Translations under genes and position numbers: made by a program
Shown here: in pieces, positions 9,892-19,909 of the stretch
Numbering within the stretch: the first letter of the stretch is position 1
Layout of the letters: every line of letters begins with the position of its first letter
Assembly (NCBI GenBank): GCA_900446925.1
Contig: UAVY01000004.1
Span: forward strand, 806,001 to 870,000
DNA length: 64,000 nt
Direction of reading: 5' to 3'
From: Citrobacter koseri
GTDB taxonomy: Bacteria; Pseudomonadota; Gammaproteobacteria; Enterobacterales; Enterobacteriaceae
The notes under the pieces: model-generated
Seen by the model: the letters and a program-made list of their open reading frames with translations, nothing else
The model's database searches: none
What the model was told of the DNA's origin: nothing

Positions 9892-10235
9892 GCCAAATGC
9901 CCGGTGGCGCCGACGCTTACCGGGCCTACGTTTTATAGGGTTGTCGGCGGAAGCTAACGGCGGTACCAAAGCGTTGCAGGCGATCGCTGGTCCGTTCTCT
10001 CAGGTACGCTTCTGCCCGACTGGCGGTATCTCTCCGGCGAACTACCGTGACTACCTGGCGCTGAAAAGCGTTCTGTGTATCGGGGGTTCCTGGCTGGTTC
10101 CGGCTGACGCGCTGGAAGCGGGGGGACTACGATCGCATCACGAAACTGGCTCGCGAAGCGGTAGAAGGCGCGAAACAGTAAGCCAAATGGCCCGGTGGCG
10201 CCGACGCTTACCGGGCCTACGTTTTATAGGGTTGT
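9656..10235 (+). repeat. Tandem duplication of the eda 3' end (289 + 291 bp)
   Basis: Copy 1 spans 9656-9944 and copy 2 spans 9945-10235, head to tail with nothing between. Both start with CGGCGGAAGCTAACGG and end with TTTTATAGGGTTGT. They are identical apart from two extra G in copy 2, one in the run near 10125-10131 and one near 10188. Each contains the last part of eda and the REP element behind it. The only differences are homopolymer-type indels, which suggests an uncollapsed read or contig overlap, not an old duplication. Confidence 0.9.
9949..10181 (+). pseudogene. Second partial copy of eda (C-terminal fragment)
   Basis: The duplicated segment encodes [19 protein letters not shown] onward to [10 protein letters not shown], that is, the last third of Eda without its start or the catalytic N-terminal part. 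An extra G near 10131 shifts the last 15 codons. It cannot make an aldolase, and is probably an assembly artefact. Confidence 0.75.
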
Positions 10236-10266
10236 AGGCCGGATAAGCGCAGCGCCATCCGGCATT
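10188..10266. repeat. BIME: two facing REP elements between eda and purT
   Basis: GCCCGGTGGCGCCGACGCTTACCGGGC (first REP) and GCCGGATAAGCGCAGCGCCATCCGGC (second REP, opposite orientation) are separated by about 20 bp and lie between the convergent genes eda and purT. The first REP also occurs at 9898-9927 in copy 1 of the duplication. Confidence 0.75.
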
Positions 10267-10269
10267 TTT

Positions 10270-11449
10270 TTACCCCGCGACGTTCACCTGCGCCGCCGCG
10301 TGTTTTGCACGCTCAACGGCTTCTTCGACGCGTTCCGCTGTCGCCAGCGCGACGCCTAACCGGCGGGTTCCGTCGATGTCCGGCTTGCCGAAGAACCGCA
10401 CCTGTAAAACCCGCTCCGACGGCCGCTTGTACATTATCAAACGTTACATTCTGGCTGGTGAGCGTCGGTAAAATAACGGCGGACGCGGCAGGACCATACT
10501 GACGAATTTCGCCCACGGGCAGGCCGAGGAAAGCGCGAACGTGCAGGGCAAACTCTGACAGATCTTGCGAAATCAACGTCACCATGCCGGTATCATGCGG
10601 TCGCGGGGAGACTTCGCTAAAGACCACCTCATCGCCGCAGACAAAAAGCTCGACGCCAAATAACCCATAGCCGCCTAACGCCAGAACAACCTTGCGGGCG
10701 ATCTCCTGCGCGCGCGCCAGCGCCAGATCGCTCATCTGCTGCGGTTGCCAGGATTCACGATAATCGCCGTCTTCCTGACGATGGCCGACAGGGGCACAAA
10801 AATGGACGCCATCTATGGCGCTGACGGTCAGCAGAGTGATTTCAAAATCGAATTTAACCACGCCTTCGACAATTACGCGCCCTGCGCCAGCGCGGCCGCC
10901 CTGTTGGGCATATTCCCATGCCTGCGACAGTTGGTCGGCGCTGCGGATGAAACTCTGTCCTTTACCGGAAGAACTCATCACCGGCTTCACGATGCAGGGA
11001 AAACCGATCTCCGCCACCGCCTCGCGAAAGCGTTCTTCGCTGTCGGCAAAACGGAAAGAAGAGGTCGGCAACGCCAGCTCTTCTGCCGCCAGACGACGGA
11101 TGCCTTCACGGTTCATCGTCAGTTGCGTCGCCCGGGCGCAAGGCACCACATTCAGTCCTTCCTGCTCCAGTTCTACCAGCATGTCCGTCGCGATAGCTTC
11201 AATTTCCGGCACAATGAAATGCGGCTTTTCGCGTTCAACCACGCGGCGCAGCGCTTCGCCATCCAGCATATTGATGACGTGTGAACGGTGGGCGACGTGC
11301 ATCGCTGGCGCATCCGGGTAGCGATCCACCGCGATAACTTCCACACCCAGGCGTTGGCATTCGATCGCCACTTCTTTTCCCAGTTCGCCTGAACCCAATA
11401 ACATTACGCGCGTAGCCGCCGGACGCAGCGCGGTGCCTAATAACGTCAT
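10270..11449 (-). CDS. purT: PurT, formate-dependent GAR transformylase (one frameshift)
   Basis: PurT makes formylglycinamide ribonucleotide from GAR, formate and ATP, the alternative to PurN in purine synthesis. Starting at 11449 ([26 protein letters not shown]) it shows the ATP-grasp fold: [20 protein letters not shown] (P-loop-like), [31 protein letters not shown]. An extra base near 10409 breaks the frame after NVQAAVGA; the true C-terminus reads through to TAA at 10270-10272. The span of 1180 bp is 392 codons plus stop plus one base, exactly as expected. A PUR box lies upstream. Confidence 0.94.
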
Positions 11450-11485
11450 AAAATATATCCCCTGATTTAACTGGGCGCAGTATAT

Positions 11486-11501
11486 ACGAAAACGTTTGCG
11501 T
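11486..11501. promoter_or_regulatory. PurR operator (PUR box) before purT
   Basis: ACGAAAACGTTTGCGT, on the minus strand ACGCAAACGTTTTCGT, matches the PurR consensus ANGCAANCGNTTNCNT at every fixed position. It lies 37 bp upstream of the purT start, where binding would block transcription. purT belongs to the PurR regulon in E. coli. Confidence 0.85.
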
Positions 11502-11543
11502 ATGTCTTTATTGCCAGGTTGATTTCATTACTGAAAAGTAATA

Positions 11544-11563
11544 TACTGTACATAATTACAGGT
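11544..11563. promoter_or_regulatory. LexA box before yebG
   Basis: TACTGTACATAATTACAGGT contains the SOS core CTG-N10-CAG (11546-11561) and lies 18 bp before yebG ATG. yebG is a known SOS gene, so DNA-damage induction is expected. Confidence 0.9.
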
Positions 11564-11581
11564 TATTGAGAGGCTGCAAAA

Positions 11582-11872
11582 ATGGCGGTTGAAGTTAAAT
11601 ACGTGGTCATTCGGGAAGGTGAGGAAAAAATGTCGTTTACCAGCAAAAAGGACGCCGATGCGTATGACAAAATGCTTGATACGGCAGACCTGCTCGACAC
11701 ATGGCTTGAGCAGTCTCCGGTAGCGATGGAAGACGAACAGCGCGAAGCGCTTTCTCTGTGGCTGGCTGAACAAAAAGACGTATTGAGCACGATCCTGAAA
11801 ACCGGCAAATTGCCGTCGCCGCAGGTGGTTAAAAGCGATGCGACGACGGAGGATGACACGCAAGCGGCCTGA
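11582..11872 (+). CDS. yebG: YebG, SOS-induced small protein
   Basis: A 96-residue protein (MAVEVKYVVIREGEEKMSFTSKKDADAYDK) of the YebG family. Its molecular role is not settled; the E. coli gene is induced by DNA damage through LexA. The sequence is acidic and highly charged, without membrane segments, and its C-terminal tail (VVKSDATTEDDTQAA) looks disordered. It is transcribed divergently from purT, with the LexA box and the PUR box side by side in the 132-bp gap. The gene is intact. Confidence 0.92.
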   Translation: MAVEVKYVVIREGEEKMSFTSKKDADAYDKMLDTADLLDTWLEQSPVAMEDEQREALSLWLAEQKDVLSTILKTGKLPSPQVVKSDATTEDDTQAA

Positions 11873-11993
11873 GTCTGACTTGCGCTCCTGACGTTTTGTA
11901 CCATGCTTTTTCCTGAATCATTGTGCTATGCCCGTGGATTTCGCGTTGCAAACATGCAGCCTGAAAGACGAAGGAGATATAAGGAGAAAAAGT

Positions 11994-12350
11994 ATGAATA
12001 AAAAAAGAGGAGCGCTGTTGAGCCTGCTGTTGTTGTCCGCCAGCGTATCGGTCTTCGCTGTCGATACGGCCAGCAAATCGGTGAAATTCCCGACCTGTGA
12101 AGGGCTGAACGCTGATGGGATCGCCGCCAGCGTAAAGCGCGATTATCAACAAAACCGTATCGTACGTTGGGCTGATGACCAAAAAAAGGTCGGACAGGCG
12201 AATCCGGTGGTGTGGGTCAACACTCAGGATATTACCGGCAAAGAGGGTAACTGGACGGTTCCTCTGACTGTTCGCGGGAAAAGTGCCGATCTTCATTATC
12301 TGGTAAAGGTTGATTGCAAAGCCGGAACCGCGGAATACCAGCCCCGCTAA
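11994..12350 (+). CDS. yebF: YebF, extracellularly exported colicin-immunity-fold protein
   Basis: A 118-residue secreted protein. It begins with a Sec signal peptide ([20 protein letters not shown], cleavage after VFA) and has two cysteines (FPTCEG and VDCKAG) that form a disulfide in the family. E. coli YebF is one of few proteins released to the medium by laboratory strains, through the outer membrane porins. The start at ATG 11994 is preceded by two possible AAGGAG ribosome sites. It is more diverged from E. coli than its neighbours. The gene is intact and lies between yebG and yebE. Confidence 0.9.
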   Translation: MNKKRGALLSLLLLSASVSVFAVDTASKSVKFPTCEGLNADGIAASVKRDYQQNRIVRWADDQKKVGQANPVVWVNTQDITGKEGNWTVPLTVRGKSADLHYLVKVDCKAGTAEYQPR

Positions 12351-12395
12351 TGGCAAATTTGCGCATCTTTTGCTGAATTAGACACTTCCTGACAT

Positions 12396-12439
12396 CCCCT
12401 CAAGTACGCTTTGACGATTCATCGTTTGTATTTGAGGGG
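12396..12439 (+). promoter_or_regulatory. Inverted repeat enclosing the yebE ribosome binding site
   Basis: CCCCTCAA (12396-12403) is the exact complement of TTGAGGGG (12432-12439), which contains the GAGG ribosome site for yebE ATG 12444. Between them ACGATTCATCGT (12413-12424) can form an inner hairpin. In RNA the structure would hide the ribosome site. No T run follows, so it is not a terminator. Function is inferred only from pairing. Confidence 0.45.
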
Positions 12440-12443
12440 CAAA

Positions 12444-13106
12444 ATGGCTAACTGGCTAAACCAATTACAATCTCTTCTCGGGCAAAACGGAGCCTCTGCA
12501 TCTTCTTCAGGCGAACAAGGGTTGAGTAAACTGCTGGTTCCCGGCGCGTTAGGCGGTCTGGCCCGGTTTACTGGTCGCCAATAAATCTTCCCGTAAGTTA
12601 CTGACTAAATATGGGCACCAGCGCCCTGTTGGTTGGCGGAGGCGCGGTGGCAGGCACCGTCTTATGGAACAAATACAAAGAGAGGGTACGTGCTGCGCAT
12701 CAGGATGAGCCGCAATTCGGCGCGCAGAGTTCGCCGCTGGACCAACGAACCGAGCGGTTGATCCTCGCCCTGGTGTTTGCGGCGAAAAGCGACGGGCATA
12801 TTGATAGCCAGGAGCGTGCAGCCATCGAACGCCAGTTGCGCGAAGCTGGGGTGGAAGAGCAGGGACGTGTGCTTATCGAACAGGCGATTGAACAGCCGCT
12901 CGATCCGCAGCGTCTGGCGCAAGGTATCCGTAATGAGGAAGAGGCGCTGGAAATCTACTTCCTGAGCTGTGCCGCCATTGATATCGACCATTTTATGGAG
13001 GCGCAGTTATCTGAATGCGTTGGGCGATGCGCTGAAATTCCTCAGGGATGTGCGGGACGGCATCGAGCAGGATCTGCAACAGCAAAAGCAGGCTCTGCCA
13101 GGCTAA
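12444..13106 (+). CDS. yebE: YebE, DUF533 inner-membrane protein (frameshifted)
   Basis: A DUF533 (TerB-like) protein of unknown function, linked to Cpx envelope stress in E. coli. ATG 12444 gives [17 protein letters not shown]; a hydrophobic glycine-rich segment ([14 protein letters not shown] and [15 protein letters not shown]) is followed by a soluble acidic domain ([27 protein letters not shown]). Extra bases near 12562, 12613 and 13003 split it; the last codons QKQALPG stop at 13106. The total is 220 codons plus three bases, consistent with an intact gene. Its ribosome site lies in an inverted repeat. Confidence 0.88.
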
Positions 13107-13192
13107 CGTAACCCCTGCGTAGCATGTTTCGCTTGCATCGTGCGTGACTTTTGCCACCCTTATAGGGTGTTTAAAGACAAAAGAACAAAGAC

Positions 13193-15916
<2,724 letters not shown>

Positions 15917-15939
15917 GGGGTGCTCCCGACCGAAAACAC

Positions 15940-16596
15940 CTAGCGTAATGGAATGATATCGCCTTGCCAACCCCGTGTCGTATGCTGACCTGTTAACAAC
16001 AGAGAACCGCTGTCCGCGCGGACAATGAGCTGGCCGCTTTCATCCCATAGCGCGCTGCTGCCTCCGGCGTTTGCCATCAACACGGCAATGGCGAAGCGAT
16101 GCGAAAACCGTTGCAGCCGGGAGGTGGAGGTAAATAAATCATGTTCGCTGACGCATTGGCTGGTGGTGAATAACGAAAAGGCGGGATCGATATCAATGCC
16201 TTCCGGCTGCTCATCCATCACGCTTATCGTTTTCCGGTGGCGGGCTACGCAGGCGCCGTGGCTTTGATGAAAGATCAGCGGCGATGTCACCCAGGGGGCG
16301 AAAATGGCAATGCCTCTGACTAACTGGCCGTTATGCTCAACCGGCAGCCCGGCAATAATCGTCATGCGGTATGCGGATGCCGCATAAGCAAGCGGCTGTA
16401 ATAAGGACTCATCGGGCGGGACAGGGAGCGCCTGCGCCGTATCGTTGCATCCGGTTAACGACAGGGAAGGGAATACCAGGAGTTCGCATTGCTGGCTGGC
16501 AGCAATCTCAACAAATTGCAGATGGTGCGCGACATGTTCTGCCAGCGTGGCGCGAGGTGGTTCATACTGCGCCGCCGCGATTTTCCAGTGTGACAT
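15940..16596 (-). CDS. yobB: YobB, carbon-nitrogen hydrolase family protein
   Basis: A 218-residue member of the nitrilase/C-N hydrolase superfamily of unknown substrate. The beginning MSHWKIAAAQYEPP and the segment LLVFPSLSLTG match the E and surrounding motifs of nitrilase folds, but LVFPSLS has lost the usual catalytic glutamate (E in FPE), and the region HQSHGACVARHRKT replaces the canonical Lys motif; the Cys site is not obvious. It may therefore not be an active amidase. The start at 16596 was chosen over the longer frame to 16668 because of the conserved MSHWK start. Intact. Confidence 0.8.
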   Translation of the reverse strand: MSHWKIAAAQYEPPRATLAEHVAHHLQFVEIAASQQCELLVFPSLSLTGCNDTAQALPVPPDESLLQPLAYAASAYRMTIIAGLPVEHNGQLVRGIAIFAPWVTSPLIFHQSHGACVARHRKTISVMDEQPEGIDIDPAFSLFTTSQCVSEHDLFTSTSRLQRFSHRFAIAVLMANAGGSSALWDESGQLIVRADSGSLLLTGQHTTRGWQGDIIPLR

Positions 16597-16701
16597 AATG
16601 ATTTCCTTTTCATAGTGTCTACAATCATCCTTAAATCTTAGTTTAAGAATGTACTTATACTGTAGCAACTCATGTGTAAGGAAGTGTAACGCTATATAAG
16701 T

Positions 16702-16932
16702 TTATTTAACTTTCGGTTCGTAAGGTAAGCGTGACAGGGAAACCGACGCCAGACGGTGGGCAATCAGACGTTCACGAAACCATTCGCGCAGGTGTTCTGG
16801 CTGTTCACGCTCAACGACTTCTGCCACGACGGGCATATTGTAACGCTCTTTAAACGCCACACCGGCTGCGGCCAGGTCAACGTTGATCTTATCCATGTCA
16901 GCTTGTTCAAGTTGAGCCAGGTTCGTTTGCAT
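16702..16932 (-). CDS. holE: HolE, DNA polymerase III theta subunit
   Basis: Theta binds the epsilon proofreading subunit in the polymerase III core and stabilises it. The 76-residue protein from 16932 ([20 protein letters not shown]) has the conserved centre [20 protein letters not shown] and the ending [20 protein letters not shown]. An upstream in-frame ATG (16962) is less likely because AGGAG lies directly before 16932. Intact and alone. Confidence 0.94.
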   Translation of the reverse strand: MQTNLAQLEQADMDKINVDLAAAGVAFKERYNMPVVAEVVEREQPEHLREWFRERLIAHRLASVSLSRLPYEPKVK

Positions 16933-17072
16933 ACGCTTCTCCTTATCATCAATGGCGCGCAAAAGTTACTAAGAGTGCGCCTCAATGGCAAGCCGGAAAT
17001 GATGATTCTCGACTCGACCATTATAGAAGGTTATTCTCTGTAAATCAGACATAACAAAAAGGAATAATTGAT

Positions 17073-17447
17073 ATGGCTTCTACTGCACCTTCTTTGCGCT
17101 ATGCTCTCCTTTTCCTCGCCTCAACGCTGGCGGCGCCTGCGGCCTGGGCACATGCGCATCTGACGCATCAATACCCGGCGGCTGACGCTGAGGTGACTGC
17201 CGCGCCGCAGGCATTGACGCTGAATTTCTCCGAAGGCATCGAGCCTGGCTTCAGCGGGGCGACGCTGACCGGGCCAAAGCAGGAAAGCATCAAAACGCGG
17301 CCTGCGAAGCGCAATGAGCAGGATGCGAAACAGCTCATTATTCCTCTGGATCAGACGCTTAATCCCGGAACCTATACGGTTAACTGGCATGTGGTGTCGG
17401 TTGACGGTCATAAGACAAAAGGGCAATACACCTTTAGCGTGAAGTAA
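17073..17447 (+). CDS. yobA: YobA, CopC-domain periplasmic protein
   Basis: A 124-residue CopC-family protein. The signal peptide ends AAPAAWA|HAH, leaving the conserved N-terminal histidine that takes part in copper binding in CopC proteins. The mature domain has LTHQYPAADAEVTAAPQ and NWHVVSVDGHKTKGQYTFSV, typical of the fold. It is the first gene of yobA-yebZ-yebY; yebZ starts 2 bp after its stop, so translation is probably coupled. A role in copper handling is inferred from the family and the CopD neighbour. Confidence 0.9.
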   Translation: MASTAPSLRYALLFLASTLAAPAAWAHAHLTHQYPAADAEVTAAPQALTLNFSEGIEPGFSGATLTGPKQESIKTRPAKRNEQDAKQLIIPLDQTLNPGTYTVNWHVVSVDGHKTKGQYTFSVK

Positions 17448-17449
17448 TC

Positions 17450-18326
17450 ATGCTGACGTTTACCTGGGTAGCGCTTCGCTTTATCCATTTTAGCGCCATG
17501 ATGCTGGTGTTTGGCTGCGCGTTATATGGCGCGTGGCTGGCGCCGGTTTCTGTTCGTCGCCTGATGACGCGCCGCTTTCTGCGCCTGCAACAGCACGCTG
17601 CCGTGTGGAGCTTTGTCAGCGCGACGCTGATGCTGGCGATCCAGGGTGGACTAATGGGGGCGGGCTGGCAGGACGTGATCTCGGTTTCGATATGGGGCGC
17701 GGTTTTACAGACCCAATTTGGCGGCGTATGGCTGTGGCAGATTATTCTCGCGCTTGTCACGTTGGTCATGACGCTGGTTGTGCCGAGAAATTTACCGCGT
17801 CTGCTGTTCATCCTGATGATTGCCCAGTTTACGTTACTGGCAGGCGTTGGCCACGCCACGCTGAATGATGGCGTGGTGGGCGCGGTACAGCAGATTAACC
17901 ATGCGACTCATCTGGTGTGCGCTGCGGCCTGGTTTGGCGGCCTGCTGCCGGTTATCTACTGTATGCGCATGGCGCAAGGTCGCTGGCGACAACAGGCCAT
18001 CGAAACAATGATGCGTTTCTCCCGCTATGGTCATCTGTTTGTCGCGGGCGTATTGTGCACCGGCATCGCAAATGTGCTTTTTATTACGGGGTTTTCCGCC
18101 CCCCCTGGCATACCGCGTACGGGCAGTTTCTTTTGTTAAAATGTGTCCTTGTCCTGCTAATGGTGGCAATTGCGCTAACGAACCGGTATGTTCTCGTACC
18201 ACGTATGCGGCAGGAAAATCGCCGCGCGAAATCTCTGGTTTATCTGGATGACTCAGATTGAATGGGGAATTGGAGCCGTTGTGCTGGCGATTGTCAGCCT
18301 GTTCGCAACCCCTGGAACCCTTCTGA
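17450..18326 (+). CDS. yebZ: YebZ, CopD-family inner-membrane protein (frameshifted at 3' end)
   Basis: A polytopic CopD-domain protein thought to work with YobA in copper movement across the inner membrane. From ATG 17450 ([21 protein letters not shown]) the first 220 residues are open, with several membrane spans and paired histidines ([30 protein letters not shown]). Indels in C/G runs near 18098, at about 18115, and near 18235-18255 split the last quarter ([20 protein letters not shown], then [22 protein letters not shown]), with the stop at 18324-18326. The frame disruptions look like sequencing errors. Confidence 0.88.
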
Positions 18327-18342
18327 TGGACTGGCAAAACTC

Positions 18343-18683
18343 ATGAAAAAAATGATTCTCTCTCTGCTATTGTTGGCAAGTTCAGGCGCTGCGCTGGCGG
18401 CGCCTCAGGTTATCACCGTGAGCCGCTTTGAAGTGGGTAAAGACAAGTGGGCGTTTAACCGCGAAGAGGTGATGCTGACCTGCCGACCGGGCCATGCCCT
18501 GTATGTCATCAACCCGAGCACGCTGGGTGCAATACCCGCTGAACGATGTTGCAGAGCAGCAAGTTGCAAGCGGCAAAACCAACGCGCAGGCTATCACCGT
18601 CATTCAGATTGACGATCCGGCCAACACCGGGTGAAAAAATGAGCCTGGCGCCGTTTATTGAACGCGCGGAAAAGCTCTGCTAA
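18343..18683 (+). CDS. yebY: YebY, DUF2511 periplasmic protein (frameshifted)
   Basis: A small exported protein of unknown function: a signal peptide ([19 protein letters not shown]) followed by [31 protein letters not shown]. An extra G near 18527 shifts the frame after NPSTL, and another change near 18628-18637 is needed to read the ending [14 protein letters not shown] (TAA 18681-18683). With these corrected it has the E. coli length of about 113 residues and one cysteine pair. It is the last gene of the yobA-yebZ-yebY operon. Confidence 0.85.
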
Positions 18684-18711
18684 TTACCAGAAGTATCTTT
18701 CTGATTTCCAA

Positions 18712-18753
18712 TAAAAACCGCAAGCCTCATGCAGAGGAACTTGCGGTTTTTTC
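18712..18753. terminator. Bidirectional terminator between yebY and sdsR
   Basis: AAAAACCGCAAG and CTTGCGGTTTTTT pair across a loop (CCTCATGCAGAGGAA that can pair further). It can end the yebY transcript on the plus strand and the RyeA transcript on the minus strand. Confidence 0.8.
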
Positions 18754-18837
18754 GTTGCTGCGGCTGACAACGGTCGTTTTTTACCGGCCACTTTCGTCGT
18801 GGACTGGAAAACCTGGCGTCGTCATCTATTCTTAAAG

Positions 18838-18941
18838 GGCAAGGCGACTTAGCCTGCATTAATGCCAACTTTTAGCGCACGGCTCTCTCCCAAGAGCCAT
18901 TTCCCTGGACCGAATACAGGAATCGTATTCGGTCTCTTTTT
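18838..18941 (+). ncRNA. sdsR: SdsR (RyeB) small RNA
   Basis: The sequence from GGCAAGGCGACTTAGCCTGC to the terminator hairpin CGAATACAGG..CGTATTCGG plus T run matches the Hfq-bound sRNA SdsR, about 104 nt. SdsR is made from a sigma-S promoter in stationary phase and represses mRNAs such as ompD, tolC and mutS in Salmonella and E. coli. A CTATTCT -10-like element of the sigma-S type lies at about 18825-18831. As in E. coli it follows yebY, with pphA on the far side. Confidence 0.92.
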
Positions 18942-19147
18942 ATCTGTTTGTTTTGAAGTGTGTTTTCAGATACTAACCCGAAACCACACGAAAGTTACTC
19001 GAATTTTCCATATCCTGTCCAAACCATAACATACTCTGTACCGAGTGCGTCCAGGGTTTTTTGATTGGTATGTTAATTTTTGTGCGTCAGAGTGCCGTGT
19101 GAAGCCAGGTTTACATGGATGAACGTTTATGAATCATGCTCGATGAG
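18942..19147. other. Gene-free AT-rich segment after sdsR
   Basis: I see no open frame, tRNA, repeat or clear promoter in this segment. Base composition is more AT-rich than the housekeeping genes on either side and marks the start of the accessory interval that reaches to pphA. Confidence 0.5.
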
Positions 19148-19327
19148 TTACTCATGCTGTGCACAGAAGGCGCGCAGGATGAGGATGACGGGGGTAAAAA
19201 TCAGAGCGACATAAAACAGTATGATCAGCACCGCGTCTAATGCGTGATAATTCAAAATGAAATAGATAACATTCCCAATAGATATCAGGATAAAGGTGTA
19301 TTTACTAATAAATAAGCATCTTTTCAT
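19148..19327 (-). CDS. Small membrane protein, 59 residues, unknown
   Basis: An open frame on the minus strand from ATG at 19327 to TAA at 19148-19150. It starts MKRCLFISKYTFILISIGNV and then has two strongly hydrophobic stretches, YTFILISIGNVIYFILNY (about residues 10-27) and AVLIILFYVALIFTPVILIL (about 33-52), ending RAFCAQHE. The positive N-terminus and two-span pattern fit an inner-membrane protein. It lies 21 bp after the stop of the 63-residue ribbon-helix-helix-like gene on the same strand, so the two are probably cotranscribed. The ribosome site is weak. I do not recognise the family. Confidence 0.5.
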   Translation of the reverse strand: MKRCLFISKYTFILISIGNVIYFILNYHALDAVLIILFYVALIFTPVILILRAFCAQHE

Positions 19328-19348
19328 TTTGGTCGTAGCTATAAAGAG

Positions 19349-19540
19349 TTAATTTTTGTTTCTATTTACGTCTTTGGGCGTACTGGAATTCAGGGCTTTT
19401 TCACGACATGCTTCTTTTACCCATGCAGAAAAATTGCTGGTTTTTTCCTTCTCCATCACTTGCTCTATTTGTTTCAGCAAACTGTATGAAAAACGGATGT
19501 TTTTTATCACTGTTTTGCCTGTAAAGTTTTTTATCGACAT
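19349..19540 (-). CDS. Ribbon-helix-helix-like small protein (YlcI/YnfO type)
   Basis: A 63-residue basic protein (MSIKNFTGKTVIKNIRFSYS). The middle, IRFSYSLLKQIEQVMEKEKT followed by SNFSAWVKEACREKAL, has the beta-strand plus two-helix pattern of MetJ/Arc-type ribbon-helix-helix proteins and resembles YlcI/YnfO (DUF3950) proteins common in prophages. The tail STPKDVNRNKN is polar. A perfect FNR box lies 63-76 bp upstream of the start. DNA binding is an inference from the fold pattern; no target is known. Confidence 0.55.
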   Translation of the reverse strand: MSIKNFTGKTVIKNIRFSYSLLKQIEQVMEKEKTSNFSAWVKEACREKALNSSTPKDVNRNKN

Positions 19541-19857
19541 AAGGTGCTTCTCGCAACTAATTCACATCACTGTTACTTTCGCGTAACTACGCATGAAGGG
19601 AATTGATTTACATCAACGAAATCAACGGTGATGACGGCGAGGTTTCCTGGTTGTGAATTGCGTCGCAACAAAGAATGCCTCAGTGATACCACATTGAAGA
19701 GTGGGGTTGTTCAGTGACTATTCTCTATTTTTTAATGTCTTGAATCTTTTCAAGATGTGCGATAACGATAATCAGATTGATTTTATTGGGTAATTCATAT
19801 TGTGAGGGTAGATATTTATTAATTAATATCCGTGTGTTTTTGGGCTGTTTATACTCA
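19541..19857. promoter_or_regulatory. Gene-free AT-rich gap between the small genes and the TonB receptor
   Basis: This gap holds the promoter of the two small genes (minus strand), with the FNR box at 19603-19616, and a perfect 7-bp inverted repeat TCTTGAA-TCTT-TTCAAGA at 19738-19755 of unknown role. No open frame of interest is present. The receptor terminator begins at 19858. Confidence 0.5.
19603..19616. promoter_or_regulatory. FNR box
   Basis: TTGATTTACATCAA is a perfect match to the FNR consensus TTGAT-N4-ATCAA. It lies upstream of the small minus-strand operon, centred about 69 bp from the first start codon, a spacing that fits activation from about -41 of a promoter near 19568. Oxygen-responsive control is inferred. 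Confidence 0.6.
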
Positions 19858-19906
19858 CAAAAAGATAAGCAAGCGCCGCATACGGAGTGTATGGACGCTT
19901 GCTGTA
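19858..19906 (-). terminator. Terminator of the TonB-dependent receptor gene
   Basis: On the minus strand AGCAAGCG ... CGCTTGCT forms a stem with further pairing inside (CATAC..GTATG) and is followed by TATCTTTTTG. It begins a few bases after the receptor stop codon. Confidence 0.8.
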
Positions 19907-19909
19907 TTA

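Larger units (their letters stand above)
18712..18960 (-). ncRNA. ryeA: RyeA (SraC), antisense RNA to SdsR
   Basis: In E. coli a longer RNA of about 250-275 nt is transcribed opposite SdsR and is processed when SdsR pairs with it. The same layout is present: on the minus strand the region runs from upstream of the SdsR terminator to the hairpin with T run at 18712-18753. The 5' end is estimated from E. coli and not visible here. Confidence 0.55.

Noticed and set aside
10313..11449. A PurT with an altered, arginine-rich C-terminus
   Set aside because: The odd ending results from one extra base near 10409; the normal ending is present in the next frame.
12396..12439. Terminator upstream of yebE
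   Set aside because: The inverted repeat has no T run and overlaps the yebE ribosome site, so I treat it as a possible leader structure.
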